Assembly: GCF_000766945.1 (NCBI RefSeq)
Contig: NZ_KN266213.1
Span: 4,498 to 48,779 of the forward strand
DNA: 44,282 nt
Reading direction: 5' to 3'
Origin: Cellvibrio mixtus subsp. mixtus J3-8
Lineage (GTDB): Bacteria > Pseudomonadota > Gammaproteobacteria > Pseudomonadales > Cellvibrionaceae
The notes under the pieces were generated by a model. The model was not told the origin of the DNA, did no database searches, and saw nothing but the letters and a program-made list of their open reading frames with translations. Each line of letters starts with the position of its first letter. Within the stretch, counting starts at the first letter, position 1. A program made the position numbers and the translations under genes. Shown here piece after piece: positions 1 to 5,679 of this stretch.

Positions 1-1
1 T

Positions 2-652
2 AGCTGGCATAAAAAAAACGTGCTGGAAATTGTCACCGCCATTGCCAATGAACATGGCCTTATCCCCGTTGTTGGCAAACCACTAGATGGCATACGCATT
101 CACCACATCGATCAAACACACGAAAGTGATGCGCATTTTTTAACACGATTGGGTGAACGCTACGACGCATTATTTGCTGTAAAAGAAGGTCGGCTTTTAT
201 TCATGCCAATTGCACAGGGAATATCAATCACCGGAAAAATATTAAATCCAGTCACAATCATCAGAAGTGACGGCGATCAGCACCGCTACGTGCGTGCAGA
301 CCGTAATGCCTACACAGGTGTGCGTGCCTATTGGAATAATGTTTCCGGGGCAAAGCGTCAAATGGTGATTGCGGGCACTACAGAAAAAGCAAAGGAATTA
401 AAAGAAACTTACGCCAGTGAAGCCGACGCACTTTATGCAACAAAATCGGAATTGGCGAGGTTACAACGCGGGAAAAATACATTCAGTTTAAATCTCGCGC
501 GGGCGAATTTAGACCTTGAACCTGAAGCACCCATTCAGTGCCAGGGCTTTAAGCCAGAAATAGACGGCACTAAATGGGTAGCTATTAGGGTTACTCACAG
601 ACTTTCGGAATCTACTGGGTTAACTAGCAGCTTTGAAGCTGAATCAACATAA
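2..652 (+). CDS. Phage late control protein D (P2 gpD-like tail protein), 5' truncated by window edge
   Basis: This is the C-terminal part of the P2 gpD family, a baseplate/tail hub component. The reading frame is open from base 2 and carries Trp-His-Lys-Lys-Asn before the first internal GTG at 20, so the gene enters from outside and the GTG is not the start. The hallmark stretch is SDAHFLTRLGERYDALFAVK, followed by EGRLLFMP, which matches the conserved core of gpD proteins. The C-terminal lysin-like and receptor modules expected of a full protein (over 300 aa) are partly missing because of the edge. It is the last late gene on the plus strand: the stop codon lies one base from the stop of the convergent next gene. 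In P2 the ogr gene follows D; here cargo genes follow instead. Confidence 0.85.
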   Translation, partial: SWHKKNVLEIVTAIANEHGLIPVVGKPLDGIRIHHIDQTHESDAHFLTRLGERYDALFAVKEGRLLFMPIAQGISITGKILNPVTIIRSDGDQHRYVRADRNAYTGVRAYWNNVSGAKRQMVIAGTTEKAKELKETYASEADALYATKSELARLQRGKNTFSLNLARANLDLEPEAPIQCQGFKPEIDGTKWVAIRVTHRLSESTGLTSSFEAEST

Positions 653-653
653 A

Positions 654-1040
654 TTAATGAGGCACAGGAAAACACAACCTAAAAGCTGTGCTGTTGTCGT
701 TAACACCCAAGCTTTCCGTAACTCCCAAATATTTATCGCCATCATGGTGTTTCTTATCATTTAATCTATGCACGATTAGCACATCAATAGATGGATCAAT
801 CGCTCCCCTCAAATCCTTACAGACGCCGTCAAGATTTTTATCAGATCTAAATGCAATGAAAGACGAAGACTCTTTCCACATCATATCTTCTTGTCCACCA
901 CTCAATTTTTCAACAGCAGCATGCAATGCGTTATAACGATCATCATAATCTCTACCATCCTTCTTACTTTTTTCATCGTGGATACGAAAAGTAATCCAAA
1001 AACAATAATTGTATAAATAATTTTTTAATGTTAACGCCAT
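654..1040 (-). CDS. Small hypothetical protein, possible ferredoxin-like (Cas2/VapD/SinR-type) fold
   Basis: A 128-aa protein that I do not recognise by name. It starts at ATG 1040 with a good Shine-Dalgarno sequence (AGGAGT) seven bases upstream. The predicted order is beta (CFWITFRI, 13-20), alpha (about 33-46), beta (SSFIAF, 59-64), alpha (about 70-80), beta (DVLIVHRL, 86-93). That order, together with Ser-Ser-Phe-Ile-Ala-Phe before helix 2, resembles small ferredoxin-fold proteins of the Cas2/VapD/SinR type, some of which are nucleases or toxins. This is inference from pattern only. It is the first of four leftward genes between phage gene D and the repressor. It has no signal peptide or transmembrane segment. 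Confidence 0.6.
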   Translation of the reverse strand: MALTLKNYLYNYCFWITFRIHDEKSKKDGRDYDDRYNALHAAVEKLSGGQEDMMWKESSSFIAFRSDKNLDGVCKDLRGAIDPSIDVLIVHRLNDKKHHDGDKYLGVTESLGVNDNSTAFRLCFPVPH

Positions 1041-1080
1041 ACTTTACTCCTAACTTTTCCGTTTTTATAAAAACCACCAA

Positions 1081-1731
1081 TCAACCACACAACGATTCAC
1101 AAGGAATGCCATCCCTATCACGATCAAGACTCTTAACACCGCAAACCTTCAAATAAAACTTAGCTTCTTCGCAGCTAACCATCTGCCCGCAAGTGCGTTT
1201 CCCTTTACACTGAAACTCTTGCTCTTGTTTTTCATCAACCAGGTTTAGTAAGTCCGCTTTATTTCCAGTTTTTCGCCACTCCCAAGGTGCAACCTTCTCA
1301 TTTTCCGGCAAAGACCAAAGTCCACGCTGATTAGCTTGTGCATCGGCTTCTAAGGATAGTAAGGAATGATCACTTATGTATTTGCGGTAAGCCCAAGCAT
1401 ATCCACTCGATATAAGTTCACGATTCACATCAATGTCATCGACATAAACACGGCCAAGTAATCGTTGATATCTGTCTCTTCCAACAATATCAACACGCAC
1501 ATTTTTTTGAAATGTGAGTTTAGCTAATGCTTGTTTTGATTGACTTCCGAAAGGCTGTCCAGATTCTGGCGCATCTATTTCAACCAATCTGATTTTATGC
1601 TGCTGATTACCATCAACCAGCACTGTTAGCGTGTCGCCATCTGTTACCCCTACAACTTTTCCCGTCATGGATTCGGCATGAGCGAAAGAGGCATCAACAA
1701 GAAAAAAAATAAAAAGCAAAAAAAACCTCAT
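1081..1731 (-). CDS. Secreted thermonuclease-family nuclease with C-terminal Excalibur domain
   Basis: A 216-aa protein with an N-terminal signal peptide (hydrophobic residues 3-12, likely cleavage after AHA-E near 20). The staphylococcal-nuclease fold spans about residues 22-150. The catalytic and calcium-site residues of the SNase family are recognisable: D31 and D33 in TDGDTL, R48 in KIRL, E56 in DAPES, and R94 in LLGRV. A C-terminal Excalibur module (about 175-213) has Cys175, Cys181, Cys187 and the calcium-binding DRDRDGIPCE. The enzyme would degrade DNA or RNA outside the cytoplasm. The ATG at 1731 has GGAG upstream. It sits among prophage cargo genes, so it is probably a moron that changes the host rather than a phage structural gene. 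Confidence 0.88.
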   Translation of the reverse strand: MRFFLLFIFFLVDASFAHAESMTGKVVGVTDGDTLTVLVDGNQQHKIRLVEIDAPESGQPFGSQSKQALAKLTFQKNVRVDIVGRDRYQRLLGRVYVDDIDVNRELISSGYAWAYRKYISDHSLLSLEADAQANQRGLWSLPENEKVAPWEWRKTGNKADLLNLVDEKQEQEFQCKGKRTCGQMVSCEEAKFYLKVCGVKSLDRDRDGIPCESLCG

Positions 1732-1846
1732 TAAAACTCCATGTTTTTAATTAATTGGTTCCTGTTTTCGCGGTCGGTTTATGTACCGCATAGGCAACTA
1801 GCGCGGCTGCTCGCGGGCTTAATACCACAATCACTTGTTAGCATTT

Positions 1847-2608
1847 TCATAAAGCCCAATGCAGCTCATAACTGGAATCAGTTGAAAGGACTTTCAATAT
1901 TATGACAATTGCCTTTCTAAATTTAATCAGTTCGTCTGCAAATTTAAGCCACTTTGGGTCATGGGAATTGCATTTTAGTGTTCTAAGATCTGTATCGCTG
2001 CCTACGCCGGATAAAAATTCATTAATTGCAAATTGAATTTGATTTAAGGCAGCAAATGCGTCCTTGTTATCCACCACTTGAGCCCTAAGCTGGACAACCC
2101 GAGCTCTCATCATTTCTATTGAATCGAGAACTCGCGGAGGAAACTCTCCATCCAAGCCTTCGTATAAAACTCGACTGTTATCCATGAACGATAAAAATTC
2201 TCTTATATTCTGATAATGACGCTTTTCATTTCCTAAAGCCAAAAGTGCTGTCTCAATGTCCTTCCCTACAAGTCTACGAAGAAGTTCATGATGGTTCGCT
2301 TTCCATTCCTTTAGCTTTAATTCTGAATAATATGTGGGGTCATCATCTGCTTTCTTATGACAAATACTACACAACCAAATTCCATTTTCAGCAGAACGGA
2401 GAAAATCGCTATCTTTTGTTTCGTCAGCACGAGGCCCCGCTTTACCGGCAGCCAAGATGTGCGCACCTTCAGCAATGGTTCGCGCTTTTCCTTCGGTTGT
2501 ATTGTAACCAGTAAATCGATAACAGTCCGGACAAGAACAAATGTACATAGCTTCTCTAGCTATTTGCTCTTTTACTTTTGCCGGAAAATTCTCTCTTTCC
2601 TTTTCCAT
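1847..2608 (-). CDS. HNH endonuclease family protein
   Basis: A 253-aa protein from ATG 2608, which has AGGCG seven bases upstream; the TTG two codons earlier is less likely. Numbering here follows the longer frame. A Cys cluster (C26, C28, C31) precedes the HNH core: H52 in GAHILAAGKAGPRAD, N77 in ENGIWL, then C82-x-x-C85-H86 in LCSICHKKADDD. This is the beta-beta-alpha-metal fold with structural zinc, of the kind seen in restriction-type nucleases and in many phage-defence loci. The remaining 140 residues are helical and unrecognised and may recognise a partner or nucleic acid. No methyltransferase or ATPase partner gene is adjacent. The position between phage gene D and the repressor marks it as cargo. 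Confidence 0.8.
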   Translation of the reverse strand: MEKERENFPAKVKEQIAREAMYICSCPDCYRFTGYNTTEGKARTIAEGAHILAAGKAGPRADETKDSDFLRSAENGIWLCSICHKKADDDPTYYSELKLKEWKANHHELLRRLVGKDIETALLALGNEKRHYQNIREFLSFMDNSRVLYEGLDGEFPPRVLDSIEMMRARVVQLRAQVVDNKDAFAALNQIQFAINEFLSGVGSDTDLRTLKCNSHDPKWLKFADELIKFRKAIVIILKVLSTDSSYELHWAL

Positions 2609-2747
2609 ATTCAACGCCTTAGTAAATGACTGATATTATTGCCTAACACCGCGATCAGCGGTGATTCTTAAGTTGCATTTTATTAAAAAAAACCGCGAAA
2701 CAGATTGGTAAAAGTGAAACTTAAAAACCACTCGATTGATTACCTTT

Positions 2748-3605
2748 TCACGCACCTTTAATCATAGGCCGCATGACAACCGTTTGATTTGATTTGCATT
2801 TTCCACAACATATATTTAACTGCTGCTCAAATTTAAGCCCTTTAAATACATTTGAAGGTATCTCCAAATCATCCTGACATCCTACGCACGAAAAATTAAA
2901 AGTGCATCTTGTTATTTTGTGTTCACTTTGCAATTCCGGCTCAATCAGATAACTTTCATTACATTTCGGATTGATGCAACTCACAACAATTGGTGATGCT
3001 AACAATTTGAGAGGTTTCTTAATTAACGTTTCGCAAACAAAGCAGTTAAAACTAAAGCCTTTACCCAGCACTCCACCCATTAAAAGATTGCCGTCTTTTA
3101 ACTTTGAGAGATACTCGATAAAAGCTTCAATTTTTTTCTTTATATTATCTTTATCACCATAAATACTTATGTCGCCAGAACTAATGTTTGGGACAGGTAT
3201 GTGAAGAGCTAGATTTGAAAATCCATGCCAAAATTCATGCAATTTATTTAGATTAATCGCAGACTGACTTCCAACTGGGATATATTCGATTGATTCATAT
3301 TCTTCCCTAGTAGTTGGGAGCTTACCTTTTAGCGGTTCTGCAGATATCGACAGAGTAAAACCTTTAACTACGTTCTCATTAATCTCCTCTGAAATCTGCT
3401 TTACAACATGCTTTGGCTGCCAATGTTTAAGGTCTTCAGCGGAAAGATATGTATAGGAGAGTTTGAATCGCTCATAACATAAATACTCAATTGTTAATCT
3501 ACTCTCCAAAGCTGCGTAAGTTAAACTTTCTGCTGTGTTTTTTAATAGAAGCGATTTAATCACTTCTATACGACGAGGAATATCTAACAATTCAACGCAC
3601 TCCAA
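2748..3605 (-). CDS. Hypothetical protein with two C-terminal zinc ribbons
   Basis: A 285-aa protein of no known function. The N-terminal half is helical (YAALESRLTIEYLCYERF at about 30-47). The C-terminal third has paired cysteines suited to two zinc ribbons: C188/C191 with C210/C215, and C234/C240/C243 with C266/C267/C270. There is no signal peptide or transmembrane segment, so it should be cytoplasmic. The start is uncertain: the first in-frame codon is TTG at 3605, preceded by AGGG, and a second TTG lies five codons later after GGAG; no ATG is available nearby. It is the last cargo gene before the repressor, on the same strand as the HNH gene 139 bases away. The sequence is AT-rich compared with the phage replication genes. 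Confidence 0.65.
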   Translation of the reverse strand: MECVELLDIPRRIEVIKSLLLKNTAESLTYAALESRLTIEYLCYERFKLSYTYLSAEDLKHWQPKHVVKQISEEINENVVKGFTLSISAEPLKGKLPTTREEYESIEYIPVGSQSAINLNKLHEFWHGFSNLALHIPVPNISSGDISIYGDKDNIKKKIEAFIEYLSKLKDGNLLMGGVLGKGFSFNCFVCETLIKKPLKLLASPIVVSCINPKCNESYLIEPELQSEHKITRCTFNFSCVGCQDDLEIPSNVFKGLKFEQQLNICCGKCKSNQTVVMRPMIKGA

Positions 3606-3690
3606 TTAGCCCTGAACCAAGTATTAAACAGGCTTATCTAACTCCCTTGTTCAATTATCCGAGCAAGAAAATTGAACACTTCAATTTTAA

Positions 3691-4038
3691 TTATTTCGTC
3701 CCCGTCAAACCTTGCGTCTGCGGTTTCTGTACCGCATCGGCCAAGCGTTCAATTGCCCTTTTGTCTTCATCTGCCATGTTTTCAAAGTTATTCAGCAATG
3801 CTGCAGCCCGAGGACTCAATGATTCGGCATCAGGTGTTGAGCGCGTCCCCGTCAATACATACAGCACATCAACCCCAGCCCCAGCAATTGCGGCCAAATA
3901 CTCGGCATCCGGGCTTCTATCACCCTTTTCGTAATTGAATTGTGTGGTCTTACTGACCCCAGCAATCGCACCAAACTCAGGCTGATTCAAACCCAAACGT
4001 TCACGTTCTTTTCTTAATCGATCACCAATGTTCAACAA
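3691..4038 (-). CDS. XRE-family (CI/C-like) prophage repressor
   Basis: A 115-aa protein with an N-terminal helix-turn-helix of the XRE family: RLRKERERLGLNQPEFGAIA (about residues 7-26), then GVSKTTQFNYEKGDRSPD. The C-terminal 50 residues are helical and probably mediate dimerisation; there is no LexA-type peptidase domain, so induction by RecA-mediated cleavage is not indicated. The likely start is TTG at 4038, because AAGGAG lies at 4043-4048 and no ATG is suitably placed. The gene is divergent from the early operon, with the palindromic operator between them, so it should hold lysogeny by repressing the rightward promoter. Its own start region contains a further GTTCAAC half-site. Confidence 0.85.
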   Translation of the reverse strand: MLNIGDRLRKERERLGLNQPEFGAIAGVSKTTQFNYEKGDRSPDAEYLAAIAGAGVDVLYVLTGTRSTPDAESLSPRAAALLNNFENMADEDKRAIERLADAVQKPQTQGLTGTK

Positions 4039-4055
4039 AACGCTCCTTTTACAGC

Positions 4056-4089
4056 TTGACAGTTCAACATTTGTTGAACTACTGTATAT
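4056..4089 (+). promoter_or_regulatory. Early promoter with palindromic repressor operator
   Basis: A perfect -35 hexamer TTGACA lies at 4056-4061. A palindrome with two 9-base arms, AGTTCAACA and TGTTGAACT, separated by TT occupies 4061-4080, exactly where the spacer would be. A weak -10 (TACTGT or the following GTATAT) follows at 4080-4089. Related half-sites TGTTCAAC occur at 4029-4035, overlapping the repressor start codon, and at 4093-4100. The layout fits a repressor that blocks the rightward early promoter and may control its own gene. Binding is inferred. Confidence 0.7.
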
Positions 4090-4118
4090 CTGTGTTCAAC
4101 GTTAAGGAACTTTAAGCC

Positions 4119-4313
4119 ATGAAACCCAAAACCGCCACCAATCCACGCCGGCAACGCACTCATGTGATGGTCACGATGAGTGACGAACAACGCGCCCGTA
4201 TTGAAGCCATTGCCAAAACTGAGGATCGCAGCATGACCAGCGTGTGCCGACGCTTAGTACTGGAGTCTCTCGAACGTCTGGAAAAATCCGCAAAAAAGCC
4301 CGCGCGACATTAA
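4119..4313 (+). CDS. Small ribbon-helix-helix DNA-binding protein (Cro/Cox position)
   Basis: A 64-aa basic protein and the first gene of the rightward early operon. It begins at ATG 4119 with AAGGAAC upstream. The core follows the ribbon-helix-helix pattern: a beta strand RTHVMVTMS (about 13-21), helix DEQRARIEAIAKTEDR, a turn, and a second helix MTSVCRRLVLESLERLE. Such proteins bind DNA as dimers through the strand. Its position right after the operator, divergent from the repressor, is where Cro or Cox is found in lambdoid and P2-like phages, so it may antagonise the repressor or regulate early transcription. That role is inferred from position. Confidence 0.7.
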   Translation: MKPKTATNPRRQRTHVMVTMSDEQRARIEAIAKTEDRSMTSVCRRLVLESLERLEKSAKKPARH

Positions 4314-4323
4314 CGGAGCAAAC

Positions 4324-4794
4324 ATGAATCAGTCCATTACACCAGCTATCACCATCACGATTGAAGGTTTACCCGGGTCAGGTAAAAGCACCCTGCTTAA
4401 CCTGATAGGTAAAAGCCTGCTCAACCAAGGCATGAACGCTCAATGCATAGAGCGTTTTCAAAACGGGCCTGATCAAGAGTCTTACAACGTTCAGCCAACC
4501 AATATGGCTTACAAAAAACGGGACGACCGTTTGATTCAGATTGTTGCACTGGATAAATCAAGCGGGCAAAAAACTACGCTCGATAGCTATACAAAAATCA
4601 CGCAAACCATTCGCGATGAAATTCAGCGACTGGTTGAAAAATCTCGCGAAAAACCACTCAATGAAAATGGCGAAATTTATCGCGAGTGGGCATACGGCGC
4701 ATTCCTCGCTTGGCAATTAATCGTTGGCAATAACGCCAAAGCTGGCGATGCAAAATTGCTGGAATCTATCGCAACCGGAGAACAACCGTTCTAA
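4324..4794 (+). CDS. P-loop NTPase-like early phage protein
   Basis: A 156-aa protein, ten bases after the preceding gene. A textbook Walker A motif is visible, GLPGSGKST at residues 15-23, preceded by a hydrophobic beta strand (ITITIEG). This resembles the N-terminus of thymidylate or small-nucleotide kinases. The rest does not continue like a kinase: I see no clear Walker B Asp and no lid region with paired arginines, and the C-terminal part (about 85-156) is helical. It may be a short divergent NTPase or a fusion of a P-loop start to an unrelated phage domain. Its place before the Ogr-like and primase genes suggests an early role in replication or regulation, but the function is unknown. 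Confidence 0.6.
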   Translation: MNQSITPAITITIEGLPGSGKSTLLNLIGKSLLNQGMNAQCIERFQNGPDQESYNVQPTNMAYKKRDDRLIQIVALDKSSGQKTTLDSYTKITQTIRDEIQRLVEKSREKPLNENGEIYREWAYGAFLAWQLIVGNNAKAGDAKLLESIATGEQPF

Positions 4795-4805
4795 GGGGAA
4801 TGCGC

Positions 4806-5129
4806 ATGGCCGACAGTGATAAAAATTCCAATCAGCGAAACCAAAGTGTTTGCCCGTTTTGCGGTAGCAAAGCGCGTATACGTTCCAGCTCACGCATTAC
4901 CGCACTTTATGCCGAAGGCGTTGTTGAGTGCTCCAACATTATTGAGTGCGGTTGGCGTGGCTGGTTTGCGACTGAAATTTTATCCAGCATCACACCATCA
5001 CTACGCCCCAGCACTGTTTCACTGCCGCTATCGCCCTACGCAATTAAGCGACAAGAAAAAGCCAAGCAATTAACCAAAAATCCGTTTGATCCGAACCGTG
5101 ATCAGATGCCGCTTTTTGAAAGCCACTAA
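4806..5129 (+). CDS. ogr: Ogr/Delta-like zinc-finger activator of late transcription
   Basis: A 107-aa protein of the Ogr/Delta family, which in P2-like phages binds upstream of late promoters and contacts the RNA polymerase alpha subunit. The zinc ligands are C16 and C19 (CPFCGSKARIRSSSR), C42 and C48 (CSNIIECGW). Spacing is C-x2-C-x22-C-x5-C, one residue longer in the last interval than the x4 of P2 Ogr. The IRSSSRIT segment is typical of the family. ATG 4806 is preferred to ATG 4800 because AAGGGG at 4793-4798 is seven bases from it and overlaps the other. The protein is longer than P2 Ogr (72 aa), with a Pro/Ser-rich tail. It is encoded within the early operon rather than behind gene D. 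Confidence 0.8.
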   Translation: MADSDKNSNQRNQSVCPFCGSKARIRSSSRITALYAEGVVECSNIIECGWRGWFATEILSSITPSLRPSTVSLPLSPYAIKRQEKAKQLTKNPFDPNRDQMPLFESH

Positions 5130-5141
5130 TGGAGCCGCACC

Positions 5142-5498
5142 ATGAATGCAAACCTCACCCAAATTAATACCAGCGCTGTAATCGCCCTCACCCGTCGCTT
5201 ACAAGAAAAAAAGCCACGCCGCCAATGCATTACAGAGTCTCGCGACGAACTCATGGCAAAACTAGAAATGACACGCGATGCCGCTGAATTGGCTTGCTGG
5301 CGTGTACTGGCTGAACTGGAATCCAGAAATATTCCTAAAGGCCATTGCATTGATATCGCGAACTCAACTTCACAACTTTTAATTGTGAAAACACCAAATA
5401 AAAAACTGGTGTTCACGTTGGGCGATTTACTAGGACTGCATGACCAGCACGGTGAAAGCGATGCAGAAACCGAACAACTAAAAGTCGTTACCCACTGA
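5142..5498 (+). CDS. Hypothetical early phage protein
   Basis: A 118-aa protein that I do not recognise. It begins at ATG 5142 after GGAG, twelve bases downstream of the Ogr-like gene, and so belongs to the early operon. The N-terminal 30 residues are basic (RRLQEKKPRRQ), followed by predicted helices (ELMAKLEMTRDAAELACWRVLAELES), and then a beta-rich section (QLLIVKTPNKKLVFTLGDLL). There is no cysteine cluster, signal peptide or transmembrane segment. Small basic helical proteins at this place often assist replication or regulation, but nothing in the sequence identifies its role. Confidence 0.55.
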   Translation: MNANLTQINTSAVIALTRRLQEKKPRRQCITESRDELMAKLEMTRDAAELACWRVLAELESRNIPKGHCIDIANSTSQLLIVKTPNKKLVFTLGDLLGLHDQHGESDAETEQLKVVTH

Positions 5499-5508
5499 GA
5501 CAAGTGCC

Positions 5509-5679
5509 ATGCGGCCCACCCAAAGGCCACCACGGCAGTGGGCAGCGGAAATAACTGCAATGCCGAAACTTGAAGATCGCCGGGCAGCATTGAAAAAAGT
5601 ACCAAGCAACCTGCGCCCAATTGTTGAAACACACATAAGAATTTTTTGGCTTTGGAAAAAACAGAATGAAGCTGAGTGA
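5509..5679 (+). CDS. Small conserved-type phage protein, 56 aa
   Basis: A short open frame from ATG 5509 to TGA 5679 fills the gap between the 118-aa gene and the primase gene. It starts ten bases after the previous stop and overlaps the primase start (5666) by fourteen bases, which is the spacing expected of translationally coupled genes. The protein is rich in Arg and Trp and contains RQWAAEITAMPKLEDRRAAL and then KKVPSNLRPIVETHIR. This resembles a class of small proteins common in phage replication operons with the pattern RRAAL-x-x-VP-x-x-LR-x-x-V. No function is known to me. The Shine-Dalgarno is weak, so coupling from the upstream gene is likely. Confidence 0.6.
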   Translation: MRPTQRPPRQWAAEITAMPKLEDRRAALKKVPSNLRPIVETHIRIFWLWKKQNEAE

